This document shows, in pieces, positions 25,875 through 35,328 of a DNA stretch of 64,000 nucleotides; position 1 is the first letter of the stretch, and every line of letters begins with the position of its first letter. Source of the DNA: Gordonia amicalis NBRC 100051 = JCM 11271 (GTDB lineage: Bacteria; Actinomycetota; Actinomycetes; Mycobacteriales; Mycobacteriaceae); NCBI RefSeq assembly GCF_000332995.1, contig NZ_BANS01000003.1, positions 124,001 through 188,000 of the forward strand. The letters run 5' to 3'. The position numbers were made by a program, and so were the translations under genes. The notes under the pieces were generated by a model that searched no databases, was not told the DNA's origin, and saw only the letters and a list, made by a program, of their open reading frames with translations.

Positions 25875-27536
25875 GTGTGTCACGTTGGTGTCATCGACAC
25901 TCTCTCGTTCCGGCCAGATCGAACGCCACACCGCCCTGTCATCGAGCACTCGTGGCGACGGTCGGCGCTATCGGGAGTCAGGCCGGAGGACAACACCCCC
26001 GCCCGACTCCGGGACATCGGATCCGCCGATCCGCTGCTCGATGCGGCGCGTCCCGTCCTCGACGACGCCGCGGCCCGTCTCGCCGACACCGACGTGTCGC
26101 TGCTGCTCGTCGACCACGAGTGCCGCATGGTCACCCGGGTGGCATTCGGGACGACCGTCGAACGCCGGCTCGATGCGATCGGTGCGACGCCCGGTGTCCC
26201 GTTCGGCGAGGACATCGTCGGGACCACCGCGCTCGGCACCCCCGCCGAGACGCGCGGCGGTGTGATCGTCAACAGCACCGAGCACTACCTCGAACAGTTC
26301 CGGACGATCAGCTGCTTCGGGCAGCCGATCATCCATCCCGCGACGCGACGCCTCGCGGGGATCATCTGCATGTCCGAGATCGCCGACCGCATCAACCCGC
26401 TCGCGGTGCCGGTGGTCAACGGCATCGTCGCCGACATCGCGGACCGGTTGCTCGACCGATCCCGTGCGCACCAGCGACGCGTGCTCGACGCCTTCCAGCG
26501 CGCCGCGCCACGTCGCGACATCGCGGTGGCCGCCATCGGCGACGACCTGCAACTCACCAATGCCCTGGCCGCCGAGTTGCTCTCCCCCACCGACATCGGC
26601 GCACTCCGCGTGATCGCCACCGATCCCGCGCTGCGTACGACGACGCTGCCCCTCACGCTCGTCTCCGGGGCGGAGGTCGAGGTCGCCGTCGAACCGGTGG
26701 CCGGTACCCGCGGGGCCGCACTGTTCCGCTTCCGCGCCCTCAGCACACCGACGACGCCGACGCGGTCCACTCCGGTCCGGCCGTCTCGCACGACCGTCGC
26801 CGTCTCCGGTGAGCCGGGCACCGGACGCACGACGCTGGCTCTCGAACTTGCCGCCGAATCATCCGACGAGTCCGGCCGAACCGTGGTCGTCGACGTCGCC
26901 GACGAGTTGATCAACGGTCGACAGCCGGATGTCGCCGGTCAGCTCGCACGAGCTCGATCGTCGGGGGTCCCGCTGGTGATCGACGGTGTCGACCTGCTCG
27001 ACGACCGGTCCATCGCCCTGGTCACGCGGGCCACGGCATCGACACCGGCGGCGGCGCCGTTGATCCTCGTCAGCGGTCCTCGCGCACAGGCGGGTCCCGC
27101 GGTCGCGGCGCTGCTCGGCCGGTGCGCAACCCGCATCGATCCGGCGCCACTACGTCACCGGACCTCGGAGCTCGCGGCCGTCGCGAGCGGCGTCCTCGGT
27201 GAGATCGATCCTGAACTCACGCTGTCCGGACCGGCGACCGACGCCCTGCTCAGCCAGGACTGGCCCGGGAACCTCACCGAGCTGATCGCGGTCCTGCGGG
27301 AGGCCGCGGCGTCGTGCCGGGAGCGGGCGGCACGCGTGATCGAAACCGCGGATCTCCCGGCCACCTATCGGACGACGAGTCGGGCGGCCCATCTCTCCGG
27401 ACGGGAACAGGCCGAGCGAACCGCGATCGTCGACGCGCTCGACCGAGCGGGCGGCAACAAGGTCCGCGCCGCCCGGGACCTCGGGATCAGCCGCACCACG
27501 TTGTACGCGCGGATGCGAGCACTCGGGATCCAGTAG
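25875..27536 (+). CDS. GAF-domain transcriptional activator with Fis-type HTH (AcoR-like, degenerate AAA+ domain)
   Basis: A 553-aa regulator built like sigma-54 activators such as AcoR: N-terminal RPVIEHSWRRSALSGV, a GAF sensor domain (residues 30-180), a P-loop domain with SGEPGTGRTTLAL near 315, and a C-terminal Fis helix-turn-helix GGNKVRAARDLGISRTTLYA. The GAFTGA loop needed to contact sigma-54 is absent, as expected where sigma-54 is lacking, so it must activate differently. GTG 25875 is the likely start; the frame runs further upstream into xth. It is followed by HPP-CBS (opposite strand) and two alcohol/aldehyde dehydrogenases, its probable targets. Confidence 0.8.
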   Translation: MCHVGVIDTLSFRPDRTPHRPVIEHSWRRSALSGVRPEDNTPARLRDIGSADPLLDAARPVLDDAAARLADTDVSLLLVDHECRMVTRVAFGTTVERRLDAIGATPGVPFGEDIVGTTALGTPAETRGGVIVNSTEHYLEQFRTISCFGQPIIHPATRRLAGIICMSEIADRINPLAVPVVNGIVADIADRLLDRSRAHQRRVLDAFQRAAPRRDIAVAAIGDDLQLTNALAAELLSPTDIGALRVIATDPALRTTTLPLTLVSGAEVEVAVEPVAGTRGAALFRFRALSTPTTPTRSTPVRPSRTTVAVSGEPGTGRTTLALELAAESSDESGRTVVVDVADELINGRQPDVAGQLARARSSGVPLVIDGVDLLDDRSIALVTRATASTPAAAPLILVSGPRAQAGPAVAALLGRCATRIDPAPLRHRTSELAAVASGVLGEIDPELTLSGPATDALLSQDWPGNLTELIAVLREAAASCRERAARVIETADLPATYRTTSRAAHLSGREQAERTAIVDALDRAGGNKVRAARDLGISRTTLYARMRALGIQ

Positions 27537-27562
27537 GCACCGCGATGAGGCCGGGCCGTACG

Positions 27563-28720
27563 TCAGTCGACGAGCGGATCGGCCAGCGTGTGCCGTGCGA
27601 GCGCGGCGATGAGGTCGGTCTGCGTGACGATGCCGACCAGCAGGTCCCCGTCGAGCACGGGCACGGCACCGCATCCGCTGTCGGCGAGCATCGGCAACAA
27701 CGCGGTCACCGGCGCGTCCGGCGCCGCGATCGGCAGCGTGGTGTCCATGACGTCGGCGGCCGTCAGGACGCTGCCGTCCCGGCGCAGCAGCCGGGCGAAC
27801 ATCCGGTCCGATCCGCGTGCCGAGCCCACGCGAAGGCGTGAGACGAGATGGATCTGGAAGACGACACCCAGGAACCGGCCGCCGCGCGTCACCACGGGCA
27901 GCGAGGTGAAGCGGTGGGTGTCGAACATCTGCGCCAGGTCGGGAAGTGTCGCGTCCGGTCCCACTGTCACCAGATCCCCGGACATGACGTCACCGGCGAC
28001 GAGCGGGTCGGCGCGATGGCCCGCAGCCTGGAGTTCGGCTGCCCCGATGAGTCGTGCGAGATCGGCGACACCGAGATTGAGGGACTGGCTGTACCGGTTG
28101 AGGATGTCGGTCAGCTCGTCCTCGTCCAGTCCGATCCGCGCGGTGGCCGACGACTCGTCGTCGAACCGACGGTACGGATACCGGCGTCCGGTGACCCGTG
28201 CGTATCCGGCCGCGAGCACGACCAGCGCGATCGTCCCCACGGCGACGGGGGCCAGGGCGAACCGGACCCCGAGCGCGTGGACCACGTCCGGGCTGAGCCC
28301 GGCGGTCATCGCGACGGCGCCGCCGGGCGGATGCACTGCGCGACAGACCACCATGGCCAGGACCGCCACACCGACTGCGAGCGGGACGCGCAGCTCACTC
28401 GGCGACACCAGCAGGGTCACCAAGACGCCGGCGAACGCCGACACGGTGTTGCCGACGACCGCCGACCAGGGCTGGGCGAGCGGACTGTTGGGCGCGGCGA
28501 ACATCAGGACCGCGGACGCCCCGAACGGTGCGATCAGGACGATCAGGAACAGACCCGTCCGCAGATCGACTCCGGACGTCGCGAGCACGAGTCCGACGAG
28601 CCCCAGACCCAGCACCGATCCGACTCCGGCACGTACCGCCTCGCGCAGCGACACCGACGCTCCCGGCGGTCCCACCGACTGCAGCGCACCGCGAAGACGG
28701 TCGGCCATGCGCGCTGCCAT
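27563..28720 (-). CDS. HPP family membrane protein with two CBS domains
   Basis: A 385-aa protein. Residues 25-180 form an HPP domain with four to five membrane helices and the signature CRAVHPPGGAVAM, near residue 130. Residues 235-380 hold a tandem CBS pair (GDVMSGDLVTVGPDATLPDL and AADVMDTTLPIAAPDAPVTA), which bind adenosine nucleotides. HPP proteins have been linked to nitrite or anion transport in cyanobacteria and plants; the role here is unknown. ATG 28720 is convergent to the regulator and divergent from the aldehyde dehydrogenase. Confidence 0.86.
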   Translation of the reverse strand: MAARMADRLRGALQSVGPPGASVSLREAVRAGVGSVLGLGLVGLVLATSGVDLRTGLFLIVLIAPFGASAVLMFAAPNSPLAQPWSAVVGNTVSAFAGVLVTLLVSPSELRVPLAVGVAVLAMVVCRAVHPPGGAVAMTAGLSPDVVHALGVRFALAPVAVGTIALVVLAAGYARVTGRRYPYRRFDDESSATARIGLDEDELTDILNRYSQSLNLGVADLARLIGAAELQAAGHRADPLVAGDVMSGDLVTVGPDATLPDLAQMFDTHRFTSLPVVTRGGRFLGVVFQIHLVSRLRVGSARGSDRMFARLLRRDGSVLTAADVMDTTLPIAAPDAPVTALLPMLADSGCGAVPVLDGDLLVGIVTQTDLIAALARHTLADPLVD

Positions 28721-28836
28721 CGGTTCCCTCTCCGGATGTGGAGGCGGCGCTCGCCACCCCCGGACACGCTAGCGACGCCGCCGGACGCACTTTCCGCGAC
28801 CCCGGATCACGCCATCCGGCAACGACGAGGTGAAGG

Positions 28837-28904
28837 TGTTCAGTTTCTGGACACGGCGACCGCCCCGATCGGTGGCAGAAATGAGTCAGGTCACAGCTAT
28901 GACC
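28837..28904 (+). promoter_or_regulatory. Candidate activator sites upstream of the aldehyde dehydrogenase
   Basis: TGTTCAGTTTCTGGACA (28837-28853) is a near-palindrome with TGT and ACA ends 11 bases apart, resembling sites used by AcoR/MimR-type activators. GGTCACAGCTATGACC (28889-28904) has perfect 5-base arms. Both lie 75-140 bases before the aldehyde dehydrogenase start. The AcoR-like regulator at 25.9 kb is the obvious candidate to bind. Confidence 0.42.
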
Positions 28905-28978
28905 CAGATCACCCTGACCGGCTCGTCTCGACCCGCTCGCTTCGCCACCGGCGTCGAGCGCTTTCCCAGGAGGTACCC

Positions 28979-30475
28979 ATGACCGCAGTCGCCACCGACC
29001 TGCTCCCGAAGGTCCGCGACTTCATCGGCCACGACCGCCCGATGCTGATCGGCGGTGAATGGGTGTGGTCGGCGTCCGGCCGCACCTTCGAGACCATCGA
29101 CCCCGCCACCACCCGTCCCCTCACCTCGGTCGCTCACGGTGACGCCACCGACGTCGACCGCGCGGTCCGCGCCGCCCGCGAGGCCTTCGACTCCGGACCG
29201 TGGACGCGGATGAAGCCGAACGAACGCGAACGGCTGCTCTGGCACGTCGGCGATCTGGTCACCGAACGCGCGGCCGAGTTCGGTCAGCTCGAAGCACTCG
29301 ACAACGGCAAAGCCGCGACCATCGCGACCGCCGTCGACACCGCTTGGGCCGCCGACATCTTCCGCTACAACGCGGGCCTGGCCACCAAAATCACCGGTTC
29401 GACGGTCGACGTGTCGATGCCGTTCGTACCGGGTGGCGAGTTCCACGCCTACACGCTGCGCGAACCGGTCGGGGTGTGCGGGTTGATCGTCCCGTGGAAC
29501 TTCCCGCTGCTGATGGCCGCCTTCAAACTGGCGCCGGCGCTCGCGGCGGGCAACACCGTCATCCTCAAACCCGCCGAGCAGACCCCCCTCACCGCACTGC
29601 TGCTCGGTGAGATCTTCGACGAGGCGGGCTTCCCGCCCGGCGTGGTCAACATCGTAACCGGATACGGCGAGGCAGGCGCCGCCCTCGCCGCACACGACGA
29701 CGTCGACAAGATCGCCTTCACCGGTTCCACCGAGGTCGGCAAGAAGATCGTCGAGGCGGCGAAGGGCAATCTCAAGAAGGTGTCGCTCGAACTGGGCGGC
29801 AAGAGCCCCAACATCGTCTTCGCCGACGCCGACTTCGAGAAGGCGGTCGCCGGATCGGTGGCCGCGTGGATGTTCAACCACGGCCAGTGCTGCGTCGCCG
29901 GCACCCGGTTGTTCGTCGAGCGTCCGATCTTCGACGACTTCACCGCGGCGGTCGCCGAGGCCGCATCCCAGACGAAGATCGGCCCCGGCCTCGATCCGGC
30001 CACCGAACTCGGACCGCTGGTGAGTCAGGAGCAGTTCGACCGCGTGTCCGGCTACCTGGCGGCCGGACTCGCCGACGGTGCACGAGCATTGACCGGCGGA
30101 AAGCGTTGGGGCGATGAGGGATTCTTCATCGAGCCGACCGTGTTCGGCGACGTCGAACCCGACTTCTCCATCGTGCGCGAGGAGATCTTCGGGCCGGTCG
30201 TCGCAGCGCTGCCGTTCGACGCCGACACCGGGGTCGCGGCCGCGGCCAACGACTCCATCTACGGTCTCGCCGCGGGCATCTGGACGACCGACCTGTCGAA
30301 GGCGCACCGGACGGCCCGCCAGATCAAGGCCGGTTCGGTGTGGGTCAACCAGTACAACGGCTTCGACACGGCGATGCCCTTCGGTGGCTACAAGCAGTCG
30401 GGCTGGGGCCGCGAACTCGGCTCCTCGGCCATCGACCTCTACACGCAGACCAAGGCCGTCAACATCGCGCTGTGA
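28979..30475 (+). CDS. NAD-dependent aldehyde dehydrogenase
   Basis: A 498-aa aldehyde dehydrogenase that oxidises an aldehyde to its acid. It shows GVCGLIVPWNFPLL, FTGSTEVGKKI, the active-site Glu block LELGGKSPNIVF, the catalytic Cys in NHGQCCVAGTR (about residue 305) and EEIFGPV. Full length and unbroken. ATG 28979 has a perfect AGGAGG 7 bases upstream, so it should be strongly translated. It precedes the NDMA-type alcohol dehydrogenase by 52 bases; together they would carry an alcohol to its acid. Confidence 0.93.
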   Translation: MTAVATDLLPKVRDFIGHDRPMLIGGEWVWSASGRTFETIDPATTRPLTSVAHGDATDVDRAVRAAREAFDSGPWTRMKPNERERLLWHVGDLVTERAAEFGQLEALDNGKAATIATAVDTAWAADIFRYNAGLATKITGSTVDVSMPFVPGGEFHAYTLREPVGVCGLIVPWNFPLLMAAFKLAPALAAGNTVILKPAEQTPLTALLLGEIFDEAGFPPGVVNIVTGYGEAGAALAAHDDVDKIAFTGSTEVGKKIVEAAKGNLKKVSLELGGKSPNIVFADADFEKAVAGSVAAWMFNHGQCCVAGTRLFVERPIFDDFTAAVAEAASQTKIGPGLDPATELGPLVSQEQFDRVSGYLAAGLADGARALTGGKRWGDEGFFIEPTVFGDVEPDFSIVREEIFGPVVAALPFDADTGVAAAANDSIYGLAAGIWTTDLSKAHRTARQIKAGSVWVNQYNGFDTAMPFGGYKQSGWGRELGSSAIDLYTQTKAVNIAL

Positions 30476-30527
30476 CCGGCCATCCCTGATTCACCCAGAG
30501 TTCCCATCAAGTGCAAAGGAGCACGTC

Positions 30528-31646
30528 ATGACACTCACCACCAAGGCCGCCGTTCTCACCGCCCCCGGAAAGCCCTTCGAGATCGTCGAACTCGATCTCG
30601 ACGAACCCCGCGAGGGTGAGGTCCTGATCAAGTACACCGCCGCGGGCCTGTGCCATTCCGACCTCCACCTCACCGACGGCGACCTGCCGCCCCGCTACCC
30701 GATCGTGGGTGGTCACGAGGGCTCCGGGATCATCGAGGCAGTCGGACCCGGTGTGACCAAGGTGAAGCCGGGTGACCACGTCGTGTGCAGCTTCATCCCC
30801 AACTGCGGCACGTGTCGTTACTGCTCGTCGGGACGACAGAACCTGTGTGACATGGGCGCGACCATCCTCGAGGGTTCGATGCCCGACGGCACCTTCCGAT
30901 TCCATTCGGGCAAGGATGATTTCGGCGCCATGTGCATGCTGGGCACGTTCTCCGAACGCGCCACCATCTCGCAGCACTCGGTGGTGAAGGTCGACGACTG
31001 GCTGCCCCTGGACAAGGCGGTCCTCGTCGGCTGCGGCGTACCGTCGGGCTGGGGGACCTCGGTGTACGCCGGCGGCGTGCGACCCGGTGACACCGTGGTC
31101 ATCTACGGCATCGGCGGCCTCGGCATCAACGCGGTGCAGGGTGCGGTGTCGGCCGGCGCCAAGTTCGTCGTGGTCGTCGACCCGGTGGACATGAAGCGCG
31201 ACGCCGCTCTGAAATTCGGTGCGACGCATGCCTATGCGGACCCGCAGGAGGCCGCCGCCAAGGTCAACGAACTGACGTGGGGACAGGGCGCCGACCAGGC
31301 ACTGATCCTCGTGGGCACGGTCGACGAGGAAGTCGTGTCGAACGCGACGGCCGTCATCGGCAAGGGCGGCACAGTGGTCATCACCGGTCTCGCCGATCCG
31401 GCCAAACTGACCGTGCACGTGTCGGGCACCGACCTGACGCTCAATCAGAAGACGATCAAGGGCAGCCTGTTCGGCTCGGCCAACCCGCAGTACGACATCG
31501 TCAAGCTGCTGCGTCTCTACGATCAGGGCCAGCTCAAGCTCGACGAGCTGATCACCACCACCTACACCCTCGACCAGGTCAACGAGGGCTATCAGGATCT
31601 CCGCGACGGCAAGAACCTTCGCGGGGTCATCATCCACGGCGAGTGA
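30528..31646 (+). CDS. NDMA-dependent (mycofactocin-type) Zn alcohol dehydrogenase
   Basis: A 372-aa medium-chain Zn alcohol dehydrogenase. Catalytic zinc ligands lie in AGLCHSDLH and GGHEGSG, the structural zinc in the four Cys of CGTCRYCSSGRQNLC, and the cofactor fold in YGIGGLGINAVQGA. The sequence has the features of the Rxyl_3153/AdhD group (EGSMPDGTFRF, GSLFGSANPQYD), whose members hold NAD tightly and are held to pass electrons to mycofactocin. The mft genes are 30 kb away in this window. The ATG at 30528 has AAAGGAG upstream. Substrate is likely a primary alcohol. Confidence 0.88.
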   Translation: MTLTTKAAVLTAPGKPFEIVELDLDEPREGEVLIKYTAAGLCHSDLHLTDGDLPPRYPIVGGHEGSGIIEAVGPGVTKVKPGDHVVCSFIPNCGTCRYCSSGRQNLCDMGATILEGSMPDGTFRFHSGKDDFGAMCMLGTFSERATISQHSVVKVDDWLPLDKAVLVGCGVPSGWGTSVYAGGVRPGDTVVIYGIGGLGINAVQGAVSAGAKFVVVVDPVDMKRDAALKFGATHAYADPQEAAAKVNELTWGQGADQALILVGTVDEEVVSNATAVIGKGGTVVITGLADPAKLTVHVSGTDLTLNQKTIKGSLFGSANPQYDIVKLLRLYDQGQLKLDELITTTYTLDQVNEGYQDLRDGKNLRGVIIHGE

Positions 31647-31657
31647 GCCGAGCCGGA

Positions 31658-31686
31658 CTCGCCCGGGGGACTCATCCCCGGGCGAG
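31658..31686 (+). terminator. Hairpin terminator after the alcohol dehydrogenase
   Basis: CTCGCCCGGGG (31658-31668) pairs perfectly with CCCCGGGCGAG (31676-31686) around a 7-base loop, starting 11 bases past the stop. No T-run follows. Confidence 0.7.
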
Positions 31687-31806
31687 TTCGCGTATCCGTT
31701 GCCCTCCGGTTCGCCGCACGCAGTTCCCCGCGCGCCGCACCACCGGTGTCCGGGATGGACCGGGCAACTGTCCGAGCATCATCGGATCCCGGTTACCGAC
31801 GGAGCG

Positions 31807-32196
31807 GTGACCACCTGCATGGTGATCACCGGAATCGTGTACGCACTGCTGCTCAGCGGGGTCGATGTGGACGTCACCTACGGCTGGGTCAACGACGTGC
31901 TGCACCGCATCATCCCCCTGGTGATGCTGGTGGACTGGATCGTGGTGCGCGCCAAGCGGCTTCCCGAACGCAGTTGGCTCACCTGGTTGGCCGTTCCGCT
32001 GGTGTAGGGCGTGTACACCCTGATCCGCGGACCCCTCGTCGACTAATATCCGTATCCGTTCATCGATCCCCGTGGGCAGGGCTATGTCTCGATGACCATC
32101 TCGCTGGTGGTCGTGTTCGTCGGGATGGCGCTCATGTCCTTCGGCGTCTACTGGGCCGGGACCCGAGGCAGGTCACGCGAGGAGGTCGCCGCCTGA
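31807..32196 (+). pseudogene. Pr6Pr-type membrane protein pseudogene
   Basis: One frame reads through a recognisable Pr6Pr family C-terminal half: WVNDVLHRIIPLVMLVDWIV, then PLV-stop-GVYTLIRGPLVD-stop-YPYPFIDPRGQGY, then MTISLVVVFVGMALMSFGVY. In-frame stops are TAG at 32005-32007 and TAA at 32044-32046; family members usually have Trp before YPYPF. The N-terminal third is missing. The final stop is at 32194-32196. Two independent nonsense codons plus 5' loss make real decay more likely than sequencing error. Confidence 0.72.
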
Positions 32197-32206
32197 GGGC
32201 GGTGAA

Positions 32207-32881
32207 CTAGAGACCGGATTCGACGCCCAGCGCCACGGCGATCTGCTCGCACCAGGTGTCGACCACCTGGGCGCGTCGTGCCGAATCGTCCGACAGGGTA
32301 TCGGCGAGACCGAGTCCGCGAGCGAAGTCGAGTGTCGCCTGGACAAGGCGGCGTCCCTTCTGGTCATCCGGCGAGACACCCATCGCCGCCATCGTCCGCT
32401 GATGGGCGGCCCGGGCGAACTTCGCCTCGAGGGGCAGGATCAGTTTGCGCAGCGCAGGGTCGGACGCTGCCGCGGCCCACACCTGCAGTGCCGCCTTGAA
32501 TTCCGTGCCCGTGTACACCGCCACCGCGCGCTGGACCGCGGCGCTCACCCGCGCAGGGGTGATCGCCTCGTCGGAGCCGGGTGCCTCGATCTCGCTGCCC
32601 GCCGCCGCGGTCAGGTCGTCGAAGACCTGCTCGAGCGCAGCGGTGATGAGCGCTTCCCGCGTCGGGAAGTGATGTTGCGCAGCACCTCGCGACACTCCGG
32701 CACGTTCGGCGACGGCGGCAACCGTGGCGGCCGCCCATCCGTCCGCCGCGAGCACGTCGACCGTGGACCGCAGCAGTCGATGACGGGTCAGCCGTGAGCG
32801 TTCCTGCTGCGGGCCACGCGAATTCGGGCCGGCATTCGACGACCCTGGGTTCGGGGACACTGCCGTGGACACCGGCGCCAC
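32207..32881 (-). CDS. TetR-family regulator ending the FadE operon
   Basis: A 224-aa TetR protein with a disordered Pro/Ser-rich start, then helix-turn-helix ATVAAVAERAGVSRGAAQHH near residues 53-72. The GTG start at 32881 follows the acyl-CoA dehydrogenase stop by 3 bases, so translation is coupled and it is the last gene of a four-gene operon. It most likely binds the perfect palindrome at 36162-36179 before the first gene and represses the set until an acyl-CoA accumulates. The ligand is unknown. Confidence 0.85.
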   Translation of the reverse strand: MAPVSTAVSPNPGSSNAGPNSRGPQQERSRLTRHRLLRSTVDVLAADGWAAATVAAVAERAGVSRGAAQHHFPTREALITAALEQVFDDLTAAAGSEIEAPGSDEAITPARVSAAVQRAVAVYTGTEFKAALQVWAAAASDPALRKLILPLEAKFARAAHQRTMAAMGVSPDDQKGRRLVQATLDFARGLGLADTLSDDSARRAQVVDTWCEQIAVALGVESGL

Positions 32882-32884
32882 ACC

Positions 32885-34057
32885 TCAGTAGGACTTGGGA
32901 AGGCCGAGGCTGGCCTGCGCGACGAAGTTGAGGATCATCTCCCGGCTGACCGGCGCGACGCGGGCGATGCGGACGAGGCTCAGCATCGGCGCGATACCGT
33001 ACTCGGACGTCAGTCCGTTGCCGCCCATCGAGTGCACGGCCTGATCGACGATCTTCACCGCAGCCTCGGCCGCGGCGTACTTCGCCATGTTCGCCGGCTC
33101 GGCCGCGCCCCAGTCGTCGCCCGCGTCGTACATCGTCGCGGCCTTCTGCATCATGAGCTTGGCCATCTCGAGCTCGATCTTGCCCTGCGCCAACGGATGC
33201 GCGATGGCCTGGTGCGCGCCGATCGGCGTCTTCCACACCGTTCGTTCCTTGACGTACGACACGGCCTTGTCGAGTGCGAACCGTCCCATCCCGACCGCCG
33301 ACGCCGCAGCCATGATCCGTTCCGGGTTCAATCCGGCGAACAGCTGGCTGAGAGCGGCGTCCTCGTCGCCGACCAGCGCGTCGGCCGGCAGTCGGACGTC
33401 GTCGAGGAACAGCTGGAACTGCTTCTCCGGGTTCTGCAGTTCCATGTCGATCATGGTGTAGGAGAAGTTCTCCGCATCGGTCGGCACGATGAACAGCGCC
33501 GGCTTGAGCTTGCCGGTCTTGGCGTCCTCGGTACGCGCGACGATCAGGACCGCCTGGGCCTGGTCGACACCCGAGATGTAGACCTTCTGGCCGGACAGCA
33601 GCCAGTCCGCGCCGTCACGGCGAGCGGTGGTGGTGATGTTGTGCGAGTTCGACCCGGCGTCGGGTTCGGTGATACCGAACGCCATCGTGATCGACCCGTC
33701 TGCCAGTCCGGGCAACCACCGCTGCTTCTGCTCGTCGGTGCCGAAGCGCGCGATCACATTGCCGCAGATGGCCGGTGAGACCACCAGCATCAGCAGCCCG
33801 GTGCCGGACGCAGCGATCTCCTCCATGACGATCGCCAGCTCGTACATGCCGGCTCCGCCGCCGCCGTACTCCTCGGGGAGGTTGACCCCGATGAAGCCGA
33901 GCTTGCCCGCTTCCTGCCAGAGTTCGTCGGTCTTGCGTCCCTCACGGGCGCACTGCCGGAAGTACTCCTGGCCGTATTTGGCCGCCAGACCGGCCACCGC
34001 GGAACGCAGTTGGGCGCGCTCCGGGGTTTCCACGAAGGGGTTGTCCAGGGTTGTCAT
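32885..34057 (-). CDS. Acyl-CoA dehydrogenase (FadE-type)
   Basis: A 390-aa FAD enzyme that introduces the alpha-beta double bond in an acyl-CoA. Signature 1 AFGITEPDAGSNSHNITTTA lies near residue 130, and the C-terminal RIARVAPVSREMILNFVAQA near 365; the catalytic Glu cannot be placed with certainty by eye. NLPEEYGGGGAGMYELAIVM is typical. The ATG gives MTTLDNPFVE. It follows the second dehydrogenase by 46 bases. Substrate unknown; branched or short-chain acyl-CoA use is plausible. Confidence 0.9.
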   Translation of the reverse strand: MTTLDNPFVETPERAQLRSAVAGLAAKYGQEYFRQCAREGRKTDELWQEAGKLGFIGVNLPEEYGGGGAGMYELAIVMEEIAASGTGLLMLVVSPAICGNVIARFGTDEQKQRWLPGLADGSITMAFGITEPDAGSNSHNITTTARRDGADWLLSGQKVYISGVDQAQAVLIVARTEDAKTGKLKPALFIVPTDAENFSYTMIDMELQNPEKQFQLFLDDVRLPADALVGDEDAALSQLFAGLNPERIMAAASAVGMGRFALDKAVSYVKERTVWKTPIGAHQAIAHPLAQGKIELEMAKLMMQKAATMYDAGDDWGAAEPANMAKYAAAEAAVKIVDQAVHSMGGNGLTSEYGIAPMLSLVRIARVAPVSREMILNFVAQASLGLPKSY

Positions 34058-34103
34058 CGCGTCGTTCCCTCTCGGTCGTGTCGGTTCGGATGTTCGCAGC
34101 GGT

Positions 34104-35267
34104 TCAGGCGTGGAAGCCGAGCCGCTTGGCGGCCAGACCGTTGAGGATCTCGGTGGTGCCGCCGCCGATACCGATGATGCGCATGTCGCGGTACTGCCGC
34201 TCGACCTCGGTGCCGGTCATGTATCCCAGTCCGCCGTGGAGCTGAACGGCCTTGTTGGCCACCCATTCTCCCGCTTCGACGGCGGTGTTCTTGGCGAAAC
34301 ACACCTCGGCGATGAGGTCGTCGTGTGAGGTCACCTTGCGTTCCACCACGGCGCGTGTGTAGGTGCGGGCGATGTCGATACGACGCGCCATCTCGGTGAG
34401 GCTGTCCTGCACCGACTGCCGCGCGATGATCGGTTTGCCGAAGGTCTCGCGGTCGCGCGCCCACTGCACGGTGAGATCGAGACAGCGCTGCGCGCTGGCG
34501 TAGGCCTGCACCGCGAGTCCGGACCGCTCGGTGACGAAAGCCATGGCGATCTGGGCGAATCCGGAGTTCTCCGGGCCGACGAGGTTCTTGACCGGCACAC
34601 GTGCGTCGACGAACGACAGCTCTGCGGTGTCCGAGCAGCGCCAGCCCATCTTGTCGAGCTTCCGGGTGACGGTGAATCCGGGTGTGTCCTTGTCGATGAC
34701 GAGCAGCGATACGCCGCCCGCGCCCGGCCCGCCGGTGCGCACCGCCGCGACGACGAAGTCCGCCCGGACAGCCGAGGTGATGTAGGTCTTGGAGCCGTTG
34801 ACGACGTAGTGGTCGCCGTCCCGCTCGGCCTTCGTGGTCAGGTGGCCGACGTCGCTGCCTCCGCCGGGCTCGGTGATCGCGAGGCTGCCGATCTTCTCGC
34901 CGGCCAGGGTCGGGCGCACCCAACGGTCGATCTGTTCCGGATCGCCGGCGGCGATCAGGTGCGGCAGGGCGATGCCGTGAGTGAACAGCGAGGCGAAGAT
35001 GCCGCCGGCCGCACCCGCGTAGTGCAGTTCCTCGGCGAGGATCGTTGTGTCGATGTGATCGCCACCGGAACCGCCGACCTCCTCGGGGATCCCGAGGCCG
35101 AACAATCCGAGCTTCGCGGCCTCGAGGTGGAGCGAACGCGGGATCTCGCCGTCACGCTCCCAGTCGTCCTGGAAGGGCAGGATGTGCTTATCGACGAATC
35201 TGCGGACCGTCGAACGCAGTTCGAGACGTTCCGGCGTGTCCCAGACGTCGGGGCTGACAATGGGCAC
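34104..35267 (-). CDS. Acyl-CoA dehydrogenase (FadE-type)
   Basis: A 387-aa acyl-CoA dehydrogenase with signature 1 SLAITEPGGGSDVGHLTTKA near residue 128, the FAD-contact region QRCLDLTVQWARDRETFGKP, and HGGLGYMTGTEVERQYRDMR near 345 that normally carries the C-terminal active-site region. The GTG start at 35267 has AAAGGAG upstream. It differs clearly from the next dehydrogenase, so the pair may act on successive intermediates or as two subunits, as in heteromeric steroid FadE enzymes; this is inference. Confidence 0.9.
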   Translation of the reverse strand: MPIVSPDVWDTPERLELRSTVRRFVDKHILPFQDDWERDGEIPRSLHLEAAKLGLFGLGIPEEVGGSGGDHIDTTILAEELHYAGAAGGIFASLFTHGIALPHLIAAGDPEQIDRWVRPTLAGEKIGSLAITEPGGGSDVGHLTTKAERDGDHYVVNGSKTYITSAVRADFVVAAVRTGGPGAGGVSLLVIDKDTPGFTVTRKLDKMGWRCSDTAELSFVDARVPVKNLVGPENSGFAQIAMAFVTERSGLAVQAYASAQRCLDLTVQWARDRETFGKPIIARQSVQDSLTEMARRIDIARTYTRAVVERKVTSHDDLIAEVCFAKNTAVEAGEWVANKAVQLHGGLGYMTGTEVERQYRDMRIIGIGGGTTEILNGLAAKRLGFHA

Positions 35268-35328
35268 CCAAGGCTCCTTTGTGTGATGTGACTGTGATGT
35301 GTTGGGGTCGGGTCGTCGGTGCGGTGGT

